A DNA stretch of 64,000 nt from Nonomuraea rubra. Its GTDB lineage: Bacteria > Actinomycetota > Actinomycetes > Streptosporangiales > Streptosporangiaceae. Under the pieces are notes generated by a model. It did not search any database. It saw nothing but the letters and a program-made list of their open reading frames with translations, and had not been told where the DNA came from. The position numbers and the translations under genes are program-made. The DNA lies in contig NZ_JACHMI010000001.1 of NCBI RefSeq assembly GCF_014207985.1, positions 2,835,001 to 2,899,000 of the forward strand, written 5' to 3'. Below are positions 1 through 8,330 of this stretch, piece by piece; the stretch's first letter is position 1, and each line of letters opens with the position of its first letter.

Positions 1-32
1 TAACGAATGGAGCACGTAAACGAATGGAGAAA

Positions 33-2558
33 TCAGCAGTACGGCTCGTTGCCGGCGCCGAAGCAGACGAAGCCGGGTTCGTCGGTTTTGGCCGCTGCGC
101 AAGCCAGCGCCGCGTCGGGCGGCTGACCGGCAGCCAGCAGTTCGTGGAACGTGCTCATCACCGCCCGCGCCATCTCATCCCCCACCGGCACCATCCCCGC
201 CACCACACAAGCCGCCCCCTTGGCCAGGAACGTCCCCGGCAACCCCAGCGGCGCCCCCTCCACCGGCGCGCGCGACATCCCGGCGTTGCACGCCGACAGC
301 ACCACCAGCCCGGCCGAGCGGGAGACGTCCAGCAGGTCGTAGGCCATGAGCTGGCCGTCCTCCAGCGTGATCCCGGACACCAGCGGGCTGCGCGCGTGGA
401 ACGTCCCGTGTGCGGCCAGGTGCAGGATGTCGGCCGTGGCGAGCGCCTCCAGCACCGGCCCGACGCGGCCGGGCACCTGCCGCCCGCCGGGATGGCAGGC
501 GAGCACGTGCGCCACCTCGGCCTGCGCGTGCGACAGTGAGGGCCCGGCCGCCGCCACCACCTGGGGCCGGCCGCCGGGGCGTGAGCCGCGGGCGGTGCGG
601 GCCCGCAGCCAGGCGGCGGCGCCGGCCGCGACGCTGACCGGCCGCTCGCGCAGGGACGGCAGCGCGCCCCACGGCACCGTGTGCAGCGCCCCCACCGGCA
701 CCACGACCAGCGGCCGGTCGGACAGCTCGGCGGCCATGGGCCGCAGCACCAGCCGTTCGAGCTCCGCGGCGGCGGCCTCGACGTCGTGCCGCCTGCTGAG
801 GCGGCGCAGCGCGTACCGCAGGCGCACGATGGCGTCCATGACCTGGCGGAGGCTGCCCAGGCGCCGCAGCAGCACCCGGTCCTCGCTCAGCAGCACGGCC
901 AGCAGCGTGTCCTTGTCGGCCACGTACTCGATCAGCGCTCCTCGACCCAGCTCGGCGCGGATGCGGTCGGGGTCCACCAGCGCGCACGCGTGCGCGGGGG
1001 CCGCCACGGCCCGCCACCGCTCCGCCCACTCGAACACCTGCTTCGGGCACCCGTCGCGCACCGCCAGCTCCAGCCCATAGGCCGCCAGCCGTTCGCCGGC
1101 CCTGGCCGCGTGGGCGCGCAGCGACGGGTCCTCGAACGCCTCCACCTGCCCGCTCACCTCCGCCAGCCCGTCGCGGACAGCGCGGAAGGCGCCCGTGACG
1201 TCCTCCTGCAGCGCCGCCTGCAGGGCGAGCGCGTGCTGGCGCACCGGCACCGGGATCTGCGACGCCTGCGCGAGCTGCCTGGCCTGCGGCTCGGAGGCCA
1301 GCGAGGTCAGCCGGGTGCCGGCGGGCATCCACCGCTCGCGCCGCTCGGCGTGCCGGGTGAGCCTGGCGAGCTGGGCGGAGGCGGTCGGGTGGTCGTCCAC
1401 GGCCAGGGCCGCCTCGGCCGCCGCCAGCCGCAGCGCCGCCGCTCCCGCCGCGTGCGTGAACCCGTCCTCCAGCTCGTCGGCGCACGCGATCAGCTCCGCG
1501 ACCAGCTCGGGCGTGACGGGTTCGAGCGCCAGCCGGGAGCGCAGGACGACCTCCCTGGCCAGCGGAAGCCACGACGTCCTGTCCTGCGCGGCCAGCTCGG
1601 CCGCCGCCTGCTCGGCGACCTGCCTGGCCCGGTGCGGGTCCCCGGTCAGCAGCTCCACCTGGGCCAGCTTCAGCCGCGCCTCCGCCAGCGCGACGTGCGC
1701 GGCCGACGCCTCCAGGTCCGGTACGGCCATCCGCAGCATGGTCCCCGCCTCGCCCGGCATCTGCGCCGCCAGCAGGGCACCGGCGAAGTCGGCCCGCATC
1801 GCGGCCAGCCGTTCCGGGAAGCCGAACAGGGTCTCCTCGGCGTCGCGGTAGTGGCGGAACGCTCCGGCGACGTCCCCGCGGCGGACCGCGAGGAAGGGCA
1901 GGTTGGCGGCGGCCAGGCGGGCCAGGTGCCACAGCCCGGCGTACTGGGAGATCTGCAGGCACGCGGTGAGGTCGCGCATGGCGGCGTCCCAGTCGCCGCG
2001 GTAGGCGTGGATGAGCCCGCGGTTGAGCAGGCCGCCGGCCAGGAACCGGCGGTCGTCGATGCTGCCCGGCGCGGTCACCAGGGCCAGCAGGGCGCGGTCG
2101 CAGGAGGCGATGGCCTCCTGGTGGCGGCCGAGGTGGGCCAGGGCGACCGCGCGCTGGGTGTCGAGCTTGGCCCGGTCGAGCGGGCACAGGTAGGCCCAGG
2201 CCAGGGCGGCCACGCGCAGGGCCTGGAGCGGATGGCCGCGTTCGGTGCGCACCGTGACGAGGGAGAGCCGCACCTGGGCGGTGCGCGCGGCGGGCGCCCC
2301 GCGGACGGCGAGGGCCTCGCGCAGGTGCAGCTCGGCCTTCTCCAGGTCGCCCAGCTCGCGGGAGGCCAGCGCCATCGTCCGCAGCCCCATGACCTCGGCC
2401 TCCGGGCAGTGGCCGCGGCGCGCGGCCTCGGTGATCAGGCGGCCCGCGCGCAGGGCCTGGTCGGGGTCGACCAGGGCACGCATCAAGGCGGCCTCGGCCG
2501 CTCTGACGAGCGGGTGGAGGTCGTCGGACGGGCCCTGCCCGTCGGCTGTCGCACTCAT
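33..2558 (-). CDS. TPR-CHAT caspase-like protease
   Basis: An 841-residue cytoplasmic protein without signal peptide or membrane segment. Residues ~10-480 are an Ala/Leu/Arg-rich helical array of TPR type. The C-terminal ~250 residues form a CHAT domain (caspase-like clan CD peptidase). The expected dyad is visible: His near residue 717 in HLAAHGTF and Cys near residue 757 in SACNAG. In known CHAT proteins the TPR part senses a partner and the CHAT part cuts a specific substrate after activation; that is family knowledge, and the substrate here is unknown. It is the last gene of a minus-strand set with a 147-residue protein, an ECF sigma factor and a subtilase, 85 bp behind the small protein. 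I infer that its substrate lies in this module, for example the small protein or the sigma factor. CHAT identification is firm; the role is inferred. Confidence 0.9.
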   Translation of the reverse strand: MSATADGQGPSDDLHPLVRAAEAALMRALVDPDQALRAGRLITEAARRGHCPEAEVMGLRTMALASRELGDLEKAELHLREALAVRGAPAARTAQVRLSLVTVRTERGHPLQALRVAALAWAYLCPLDRAKLDTQRAVALAHLGRHQEAIASCDRALLALVTAPGSIDDRRFLAGGLLNRGLIHAYRGDWDAAMRDLTACLQISQYAGLWHLARLAAANLPFLAVRRGDVAGAFRHYRDAEETLFGFPERLAAMRADFAGALLAAQMPGEAGTMLRMAVPDLEASAAHVALAEARLKLAQVELLTGDPHRARQVAEQAAAELAAQDRTSWLPLAREVVLRSRLALEPVTPELVAELIACADELEDGFTHAAGAAALRLAAAEAALAVDDHPTASAQLARLTRHAERRERWMPAGTRLTSLASEPQARQLAQASQIPVPVRQHALALQAALQEDVTGAFRAVRDGLAEVSGQVEAFEDPSLRAHAARAGERLAAYGLELAVRDGCPKQVFEWAERWRAVAAPAHACALVDPDRIRAELGRGALIEYVADKDTLLAVLLSEDRVLLRRLGSLRQVMDAIVRLRYALRRLSRRHDVEAAAAELERLVLRPMAAELSDRPLVVVPVGALHTVPWGALPSLRERPVSVAAGAAAWLRARTARGSRPGGRPQVVAAAGPSLSHAQAEVAHVLACHPGGRQVPGRVGPVLEALATADILHLAAHGTFHARSPLVSGITLEDGQLMAYDLLDVSRSAGLVVLSACNAGMSRAPVEGAPLGLPGTFLAKGAACVVAGMVPVGDEMARAVMSTFHELLAAGQPPDAALACAAAKTDEPGFVCFGAGNEPYC

Positions 2559-2643
2559 GGCCGGCCTCGATCGAAGACGGCCGGGAGCGGGGCGCGACCC
2601 TCCCGGCCGGGGACTGGCGGATCAGTGGCGAGTCAGTGGCCGG

Positions 2644-3087
2644 TCAGGGGCGGATGCGCACCCAGGTGGTCTGGATGGGCGCGTGGCCGGGCCGGTGACA
2701 CACCACGCTGAGCCAGCCGGGTGGCAGGCCGGTGGCGACGAAGTGGCCGGTGTGGGCGATGCGTCTGGTCAGGGTCAGGTGCGGGGATCTCACATCGACG
2801 AGGGCGCCCTCTCCCGGATAGGGGGAGATGTGCCCGGCGACGTCGATGAGCCCGTCGCCCTCCGTCACCTCCAGGTCGAAGGTGAGGCCCGCCGCGACGA
2901 ACCGCACCAGGTGCGAGCTGTCGTCGGCGCGCACGCTCCGGATCGTGGCGGCCTCGTGGGCGGCGGTCACCGCCTGGGGGATCCGCAGCCGCCAGGCGTC
3001 ACGCGCGGCGGCGGACACCTGGCTGGGGATCGGATCGTTCCCGGAGGCCAGCCGGAGGGCCGCCAGGAAGTACTCGTCGTTGATCAT
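2644..3087 (-). CDS. unknown 147-residue protein coupled to ECF sigma factor
   Basis: Starts MINDEYFLAALRLASGND and overlaps the end of the sigma-factor gene by an ATGA, so the two are translationally coupled. The first ~55 residues look helical, with the stretch AARDAWRLRIPQAVTAAHEA. The rest looks like a small beta domain, with alternating hydrophobics and turns such as HISPYPGEGALVDVRS. There is no signal peptide, membrane segment or CxxC zinc motif, so it is not a classical ZAS-type anti-sigma factor. Its place between the sigma factor and the TPR-CHAT protease makes an inhibitor, adaptor or cleavable substrate the obvious hypothesis. I do not recognise the family. The gene is supported by codon usage, the overlap and the conserved-looking module order. 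Confidence 0.8.
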   Translation of the reverse strand: MINDEYFLAALRLASGNDPIPSQVSAAARDAWRLRIPQAVTAAHEAATIRSVRADDSSHLVRFVAAGLTFDLEVTEGDGLIDVAGHISPYPGEGALVDVRSPHLTLTRRIAHTGHFVATGLPPGWLSVVCHRPGHAPIQTTWVRIRP

Positions 3088-3611
3088 TGCGCTGTCTCCT
3101 GTAGCGAGATCAGAGTGCGCAGTTTCTCCAGGCAGCGCGCCTTGGTCGGGCCGACGCTGCCGGTGGGCATCCCCATCCGCGAGGCCACCTGCTGGTTGCC
3201 GAGATCGTTGGCGACCAGCTGGAGCAGCGTGCGGCAGGGCTCGTTGAGGGTGGAGACCGTCTTCCAGAGCAGGTGCCGGTCGTCGGCCTCCAGGACGACG
3301 GCCGCGGGGTCGAGCTCGCTGACCGCCTCCGTGGAGGAGATCACCGGCAGGTCGTGCCGCCGGAGCAGGAGGGCCTCGCGGCGCACGGTCGTCATGAGCC
3401 AGCCCCCCACCGCCGCCGGGTCCCTGATGCTCCGGAGGTTCTGCAGCAGGCGCAGCCAGGTGCCCTGGACCGCGTCGGCCGCGTCGGCCGGGCTCAGGCC
3501 GCACGCGCGGGCCACGGCCCACATCCGCGGCCCGAACCTGGATTCGAGCTCGTCCCAGGCCGTCCGATCGCCGTCGTCGGCGGCTGCGAGCAGCTCCGCC
3601 GGATCGCGCAT
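3084..3611 (-). CDS. ECF-type RNA polymerase sigma factor
   Basis: A 175-residue sigma-70 family protein. A region-2 helix set spans residues ~1-85, with the pattern DAADAVQGTWLRLLQNL followed by the AVGGWLMTTVRREAL segment typical of ECF region 2.4. Region 4 occupies ~115-170, with a helix-turn-helix around DLGNQQVASRMGMPTGSVGPTKAR. The start at 3611 (MRDPAEL) is chosen because AAAGGAGG lies 4 bases upstream; a longer form from 3647 is possible but its Shine-Dalgarno is too close. No anti-sigma factor of known type is next to it; instead it sits between a subtilase gene and the small protein plus CHAT protease. It probably redirects RNA polymerase to its own regulon once the proteases act; the target promoters are unknown. 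Confidence 0.88.
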   Translation of the reverse strand: MRDPAELLAAADDGDRTAWDELESRFGPRMWAVARACGLSPADAADAVQGTWLRLLQNLRSIRDPAAVGGWLMTTVRREALLLRRHDLPVISSTEAVSELDPAAVVLEADDRHLLWKTVSTLNEPCRTLLQLVANDLGNQQVASRMGMPTGSVGPTKARCLEKLRTLISLQETAQ

Positions 3612-3629
3612 ACGGCCTCCTTTCGCCGG

Positions 3630-3658
3630 CACGAGGGAGGAGATCATTCCTCCTCGTG
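3630..3658 (-). promoter_or_regulatory. imperfect inverted repeat between protease and sigma gene
   Basis: CACGAGGGAGGA and TCCTCCTCGTG pair around GATCAT with one bulged base. It lies in the leader of the sigma-factor gene, overlapping a possible early ATG and Shine-Dalgarno-like GAGGAGG. It could hide a ribosome binding site or be an operator; function is inferred. Confidence 0.4.
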
Positions 3659-3683
3659 TTTGTCCGGGGACTGAGCGTAAACT

Positions 3684-4697
3684 CTACAGACTCGCCGGGA
3701 AGAGAACCCCCAGATCGGGAATTTGCGGGGTCTCCTCGGAGTCAAGGAGGCTCCTGATCCACTTCTTGGCCGGCTCGTGCCTGGCCGCGTCGGCGATGGC
3801 GCCGGAGACCAGCGCCGTGGCGAAGGACGTGCCGCTCCACGCCGCGTAGCCGGCGTACTCGCCGGTGCCGAGATAGCTGCTGGTCAGCCAGTCGCCGCGG
3901 GCACATGCGTCGACCCAGGTGCCGTACCCGGAGTAGGGGGCCCTGCGCTGCTGGGTGGCGTCCACCGCCGCCACCCCGACCACGCAGGGCAGCGCGGCGG
4001 GCCAGAACGGCCGGTCGGAGCCGGTGTTGCCGGCGCAGGCCACCGTCACGGTGTCGTCCAGCGCCCCGATGGCGTCCGACAGCAGGGGCGGCGGCCGGTC
4101 GTCGAAGGTGTGGCCGCCGAAGGACAGGTTGATCACCTGCGGGGGCCGCTCGCGCATGCGGTAGAGGGTCCGTACGACGGAGGCCTCGTCGGTGAGGCCG
4201 TCACCGTCGAGCACCCGGTGCACGCGCAGCCGCACGCCGGGCGCCCGCCGTGTCAGCAGGCCCGCGATGAACGTGCCGTGACCCGCCTGCGAGCCCTCGG
4301 CGGCGTCGGCGTCCTCCGGGCCGACCCGGGCGTACCAGTCGCTGCCCGACCACCAGGGGTGCTTGGCGACGCCGGTGTCGAGCAGCCCCACCACCACGTC
4401 GGACCTGGCCCGGCCCGGCTTGTGGGGAACCTGCGGGGCGGGGAAGGGCCTGGACGCGGGGCCGCCGAAGAACAGGGGCTGGCCGCGCAGCACGTGGTTG
4501 GGCGAGGCCCGCAGGCCCTGCTCGCGGAGCTCGGCGGTGAGCTCGCAGGGGTCGACGCCGGGTGCCAGGTGCACGACGCAGACGCCGTCGGCCTCCGAGA
4601 CCGCCTGGGTCCAGCGTGACACGGCGGCGAGCGCGCTCCGGTCGGTCAGCACCTGACCTGGCCGGATGAACGCCTCGCCGGCAGATTGCAGTTCCAT
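3684..4697 (-). CDS. subtilisin-like S8 serine protease (cytoplasmic)
   Basis: A 337-residue subtilase. The triad is visible: Asp in VVVGLLDTGV (~107), His in GHGTFIAGLL (~140) and Ser in SGTSFATAL (~291), with the oxyanion Asn in ACAGNTG (~224). There is no signal peptide or prodomain cleavage region, so it should act inside the cell, unlike most degradative subtilases. The first ~95 residues are a non-catalytic region that may bind a partner. The start at 4697 (MELQSAGEAF) is preferred; a GTG at 4739 would add 14 residues. It is the first gene of the module with the sigma factor, 147-residue protein and TPR-CHAT protease, 72 bp upstream of the sigma gene. A role in activating or degrading module components is inferred. 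Confidence 0.88.
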   Translation of the reverse strand: MELQSAGEAFIRPGQVLTDRSALAAVSRWTQAVSEADGVCVVHLAPGVDPCELTAELREQGLRASPNHVLRGQPLFFGGPASRPFPAPQVPHKPGRARSDVVVGLLDTGVAKHPWWSGSDWYARVGPEDADAAEGSQAGHGTFIAGLLTRRAPGVRLRVHRVLDGDGLTDEASVVRTLYRMRERPPQVINLSFGGHTFDDRPPPLLSDAIGALDDTVTVACAGNTGSDRPFWPAALPCVVGVAAVDATQQRRAPYSGYGTWVDACARGDWLTSSYLGTGEYAGYAAWSGTSFATALVSGAIADAARHEPAKKWIRSLLDSEETPQIPDLGVLFPASL

Positions 4698-4745
4698 GGG
4701 CGGGTATGTTTCCCCTGGGGGACCGCCGTCACCCGCCACTCACGC

Positions 4746-4756
4746 ACCAACTTGGT
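4746..4756. promoter_or_regulatory. 11-bp palindrome ACCAA-C-TTGGT in divergent promoter region
   Basis: A perfect short dyad between the divergent S8 protease and DUF3145 genes, ~50 bp upstream of the protease start. It is a possible operator; short dyads also occur by chance. Confidence 0.25.
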
Positions 4757-4873
4757 ATGGCCCCCCTCTGGTGTCGAGTAGCGACCGACGGTAGTCTCTC
4801 CCTAGTCACTTGTGATCATCCCGGGCTCGAGGCCGTTGGGGAAGGCGCACCTCGTACCGAAACGGGAGGTCCG

Positions 4874-5368
4874 GTGTCTGCTCGTGGCGTCCTTTACGTC
4901 CACTCGGCTCAGCCCGCGCTGTGCCCTCACATCGAATGGGCAGTCGCGGGTGTCCTTGGCGTGCCCGTAGATCTGACGTGGACTCCGCAGCCCGCCGCGC
5001 CCAACGTCGTGCGCGCACAGGCGGAGTGGGAGGGCCGGCCGGGCATCGCGGCGGCCATCGCCTCCTCCCTCATGGGCTGGCAGCGCCTCAGGTTCGAGAT
5101 CACCGAGGACGCCTCGCCGGGCGTGGACGGTTCCCGGCATGCCTACACGCCGACGCTGGGCGCCTTCACGGCGGTCATCGGCGTCGCCGGCGACATCATG
5201 ATCCCCGAGGACCGGCTGCGCGCCGCGATGATGATGGCCGCCCAGGGGCGGTGCGTGCTTGAGGAAGAGCTGGACAAGATGCTCGGCAAGCCGTGGGACG
5301 AGGAGCTGGAGCCGTTCAGGTACGCCGGCGACGGCGCGCCGGTGCGGTGGCTGCACGCGGCCGTCTAG
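4874..5368 (+). CDS. DUF3145 family protein
   Basis: A 164-residue soluble protein starting VSARGVLYVHSAQPALCPH, the characteristic opening of the actinobacterial DUF3145 family. The GTG at 4874 has GGGAGG just upstream and matches the family start; the longer frame from 4706 is discarded. Inside is an aromatic region around SLMGWQRLRFEITEDAS, and the C-terminus is acidic (EEELDKMLGKPWDEELEPF). The function is unknown. In many actinomycetes the gene sits close to the fatty-acid synthesis genes, as it does here, but a link to lipid metabolism is only a neighbourhood suggestion. Confidence 0.88.
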   Translation: MSARGVLYVHSAQPALCPHIEWAVAGVLGVPVDLTWTPQPAAPNVVRAQAEWEGRPGIAAAIASSLMGWQRLRFEITEDASPGVDGSRHAYTPTLGAFTAVIGVAGDIMIPEDRLRAAMMMAAQGRCVLEEELDKMLGKPWDEELEPFRYAGDGAPVRWLHAAV

Positions 5369-5708
5369 GAATTGCTCCCGTAAGAGGCGAGGCGCCCGGC
5401 AACTGAACCGGGGACAACCAATGACATCCCGAGAGCGTCACATTTACGTACGAAGCGGGCGGCTTTCTCGGCGTACGTGGCGTCGGGGCAGCTGTCGAAC
5501 CGCGGCGGGCTGCCGGCGACCCGGGCGCAAGCATGGAGAAGCCCGCGTCGGCGACCTGGGCCGCGTGGACGCGGGCCTGGTGGCCGAGCGGGCCGGTGGC
5601 GTGCGGCGACTCGACGCCGTTGGCGAGTCGCGCAGCCGGAGTGCCGGATTCCGATGATCGGCACCCGTTCATGGACGGTCACGCCCCCCGGGGTGAGCCT
5701 CTACGGCA
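5369..5708. other. intergenic stretch with no convincing gene
   Basis: Between the convergent DUF3145 and fabF genes. On the minus strand two frames each carry protein-like text that would join by one frameshift near 5535: HATGPLGHQARVHAAQVAD in one, RFDSCPDATYAEKAARFV in the other. It may be a decayed gene fragment of unknown family. No RNA gene is seen. Confidence 0.3.
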
Positions 5709-5729
5709 CCACCCCGCCGGGCAGGGTGG
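5709..5729 (-). terminator. hairpin just behind fabF
   Basis: CCACCC and GGGTGG form a 6-bp stem around 9 bases, one base past the fabF stop. There is no clear U-tract, as is common in actinomycete terminators. Confidence 0.35.
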
Positions 5730-5730
5730 A

Positions 5731-6963
5731 TCAGGCTCCCTTGAACACGACCGTCACGTTGTGGCCGCCGAAGCCGAACGAGTTGTTGACCGCGGCGATG
5801 TCGCCCTCGGGCAGCGTGCGGTTCTCGCCGTAGACGAGGTCCACCTCGATGCCGTCGTCGACGTTGTCGAGATTGATCGTGCGGGGGACGATCCGCTCCT
5901 GCAGCGCCTTGATGGTGAAGACGGACTCGATGCCGCCCGCGCCGCCGAGCAGGTGGCCGGTCATGGACTTGGTCGAGGTCACCAGCGGGTGCGTGCCGAT
6001 GGCCTTGGCCACCGCCACCACCTCGCCGACGTCGCCCGACGGGGTCGAGGTGGCGTGCGCGTTGACGTGCTTGACGTCGAGCCCGGTGAGGCCGGCGTCG
6101 GTGAGCGCCTGCGTCATCGCCATGATCTGGCCCCGGCCCTCGGGCTCGGGCTGGGTGATGTGGTGGGCGTCGGCGGAGTAGCCGATGCCCGCGCAGTACG
6201 CGTAGATCCGCGCGCCGCGCGCCCTGGCGTGCTCCTCCGACTCCAGCACGACGATGCCGGCGCCCTCGCCGAGCACGAACCCGTCGCGGTCGCGGTCCCA
6301 GGGGCGGGAGGCGGCCTGCGGGTCGTCGTTGCGCTGGGACATGGCCCGCGCGGCGGCGAAGGCGGCCATGTTGAGGCCGTGGATGGCGGCCTCGGTGCCG
6401 CCCGCGACCACCACGTCGGCGCGGCCGGCCCTGATCATGTCCATCGCGTAGCCGATGGCCTCGGCGCCGGACGCGCACGCCGACACCGTGGCGTGCACGC
6501 CGGCCTGCGCGCCCAGATCGAGGCCGATCCAGGCGGCGGGGCCGTTGGGCATGAGCATCGGCACGGTGAAGGGCGACAGCCGGTTCCAGCCGCGCTCCTT
6601 CCACGTGTCGTACGCGCTGAGCGTGGTCGAGATGCCGCCGATGCCGCTGGAGACCACCACGCCGAGCCGCTCGGGCGCCACCTCGGGCGTGCCCGCGTCC
6701 TGCCAGGCCTCCCTGGCGGCGACCAGGGCGAACTGCTCGCTGCGGTCGAGGCGGCGGGACTCGGGCCTGGGCAGGACCTCGGTGGGATCGACCGCCGCCG
6801 TCCCCGCGAACTTCACGGGGACGGCGTCGATCCAGTCCGTGGTGAGGGTCTCGATACCCGACTGACCGGCGAGGAGAGCCGTCCAGGTCGAGGTGACGTC
6901 TCCACCGACGGGCGTCGTCGCGCCGAGTCCGGTGACGACGACACGTACCCGGTTCGCACTCAC
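5731..6963 (-). CDS. fabF: 3-oxoacyl-ACP synthase II (KAS II)
   Basis: A 410-residue thiolase-fold condensing enzyme of type II fatty-acid synthesis. It joins malonyl-ACP to a growing acyl-ACP with loss of CO2. The Cys-His-His triad is visible: Cys in [10 protein letters not shown], His in [11 protein letters not shown] and His in [12 protein letters not shown]. The C-terminal [10 protein letters not shown] signature is intact, and length is normal for FabF. It starts with GTG at 6963 ([14 protein letters not shown]) with GGAG upstream. It is the last gene of the fabD-fabH-acpP-fabF set, 49 bp behind acpP, and should be controlled by the FasR-type activator upstream of fabD. Assignment is firm. 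Confidence 0.96.
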   Translation of the reverse strand: MSANRVRVVVTGLGATTPVGGDVTSTWTALLAGQSGIETLTTDWIDAVPVKFAGTAAVDPTEVLPRPESRRLDRSEQFALVAAREAWQDAGTPEVAPERLGVVVSSGIGGISTTLSAYDTWKERGWNRLSPFTVPMLMPNGPAAWIGLDLGAQAGVHATVSACASGAEAIGYAMDMIRAGRADVVVAGGTEAAIHGLNMAAFAAARAMSQRNDDPQAASRPWDRDRDGFVLGEGAGIVVLESEEHARARGARIYAYCAGIGYSADAHHITQPEPEGRGQIMAMTQALTDAGLTGLDVKHVNAHATSTPSGDVGEVVAVAKAIGTHPLVTSTKSMTGHLLGGAGGIESVFTIKALQERIVPRTINLDNVDDGIEVDLVYGENRTLPEGDIAAVNNSFGFGGHNVTVVFKGA

Positions 6964-7012
6964 GTTTTCGCGCTCCTTACTGATCAGTGCGGGTGTGGAT
7001 CTCTGGACGTCT

Positions 7013-7252
7013 TCAGTTCTGGATGAAGTTGAGGACGTCCTTGACCGTCTTCAGGTTCTTGAGCTGGTCGTCGGGGATCTCGACGCCGAACTCGTCCTGG
7101 GCGGCCACGGCGATCTCGACCATGGACAGGGAGTCGATGTCGAGGTCGTCCACGAAGCTCTTCTCGGGGGTGACCTCGGACGCCGGGATGCCCGTGATCT
7201 CGTTGATGATCTTGCCGAGGCCCTCGAGGATGTCCTGCTCGGTGGCAGCCAT
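7013..7252 (-). CDS. acpP: acyl carrier protein
   Basis: A 79-residue acidic four-helix carrier. Ser in DDLDIDSLSMVEI is the phosphopantetheine attachment site. The start at 7252 (MAATEQDIL) is chosen because AAAGGAG lies upstream and it matches the family length; the longer frame from 7306 has no support. It carries growing acyl chains between FabD, FabH and FabF and is encoded between fabH and fabF, as in Streptomyces. A gap of ~120 bp with hairpins separates it from fabH, which may allow extra expression of this abundant protein. Confidence 0.96.
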   Translation of the reverse strand: MAATEQDILEGLGKIINEITGIPASEVTPEKSFVDDLDIDSLSMVEIAVAAQDEFGVEIPDDQLKNLKTVKDVLNFIQN

Positions 7253-7310
7253 GTCGCTAGTTCTCCTTTGGTTCTTCCGGGTTTCTGTGCGATCGGTGCC
7301 GCACAAGCTT

Positions 7311-7330
7311 GTAGGACGATCGGATCCTAC
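7311..7330 (-). promoter_or_regulatory. inverted repeat GTAGGA-N8-TCCTAC in the fabH-acpP gap
   Basis: Six-base perfect arms around 8 bases. A second small hairpin (GCCCCG TG CGGGGC) follows at ~7336-7349. The arms resemble those of the palindrome upstream of fabD (TGTAGG/CCTACA). It is a candidate regulator site, processing site or attenuator; not proven. Confidence 0.4.
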
Positions 7331-7373
7331 GGGGAGCCCCGTGCGGGGCCACCACCAGGACCGATCGAAGCAC

Positions 7374-8330
7374 TTAGGGGATCTCGATCACTTGGCCCGC
7401 GTACGTCAGGCCCGCGCCGAAGCCGAGCAGCAGCGCCGGCTCGCCCGACCGGACCTCGCCGCGCTCCAGCATGCGCGAGAGCGCCAGCGGGATCGAGGCG
7501 GCCGAGGTGTTGCCGGCGTTGACGATGTCGCGGGCGATGACGGCCTTGCCGGCGCCCAGCTTGCGGGCGATGGCCTCGATGATGCGCAGGTTGGCCTGGT
7601 GCGGCACGAAGGCGGCCAGCTCCGACGGGTCCACGCCCGCGCGGGAGCAGGCCTCCAGCGCCACCGGGTGCAGGGCCGTGGTGGCCCAGCGGAAGACCGT
7701 CTGGCCCTCCTGGTGGAGGAAGTGGTCGCGGTCCTTGATGGCGATCGCGTCGGCCTTGTCGCCGGCGCTGCCCCACACCACGGGGCCGATGCCGGGGGTC
7801 TCGGACGGGCCGACCACGGCCGCTCCGGCCCCGTCGGCGAAGATCACGGCGGTGGACCTGTCGGTCCAGTCGACCCACTGTGACAGCTTCTCCGCGCCGA
7901 TGACCAGCACGTTGCGGGCCGTCCCCGCACGGACGGCCGCGTCGGCGGTGCCGAGCGCGTAGCAGAACCCGGCACAGGCGGCGTTGACGTCGAACGCGCC
8001 GGGCGACTTGATGCCGAGGCGGTGCGCCACGACGGCGGAGGCGTTGGGGATCTGGGTCTCGAGCGTGCAGGTGGCCACGATGACCAGGTCGATGTCGTCA
8101 GCGGTCAGGCCGCTGGCGGCCAGCGCCTTGCCGCCGGCGATGGTGGCCATGTCCTCGAGCGACTCGCCTGCCGGGGCGACCCTGCGCTCCTTGATGCCGA
8201 CCCGGGACTGGATCCACTCGTCGTTGGTCTCCATGGTCTTGGCCAGGTCGTCATTGGTGACGACGTTCGACGGCTGGTAGTGGCCGAGGGCCAGCACCCT
8301 GCCGCCTGGGGCGATGTCGGGGATCCTCAC
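7374..8330 (-). CDS. fabH: 3-oxoacyl-ACP synthase III (KAS III)
   Basis: A 318-residue initiating condensing enzyme. It joins an acyl-CoA primer (in actinomycetes often branched-chain) with malonyl-ACP. The Cys-His-Asn triad is visible: Cys in NAACAGFCYALG, His in VPHQANLRIIEA and Asn in VNAGNTSAASIP. The GTG start at 8330 (VRIPDIAPGGRVLALGHY) overlaps the fabD stop as GTGA, showing translational coupling; the longer frame into fabD is a shadow. Length and motifs are standard. It is second in the fab operon. Confidence 0.96.
   Translation of the reverse strand: MRIPDIAPGGRVLALGHYQPSNVVTNDDLAKTMETNDEWIQSRVGIKERRVAPAGESLEDMATIAGGKALAASGLTADDIDLVIVATCTLETQIPNASAVVAHRLGIKSPGAFDVNAACAGFCYALGTADAAVRAGTARNVLVIGAEKLSQWVDWTDRSTAVIFADGAGAAVVGPSETPGIGPVVWGSAGDKADAIAIKDRDHFLHQEGQTVFRWATTALHPVALEACSRAGVDPSELAAFVPHQANLRIIEAIARKLGAGKAVIARDIVNAGNTSAASIPLALSRMLERGEVRSGEPALLLGFGAGLTYAGQVIEIP

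Noticed and set aside
1..32. Direct repeat AACGAATGGAG at the left edge
   Set aside because: Two short copies 17 bp apart at a window end; too little to interpret.
681..2711. Long plus-strand open frame opposite the TPR-CHAT gene
   Set aside because: High-GC shadow: Arg/Gly/His-rich text without motifs, while the minus strand has clear TPR and CHAT motifs.
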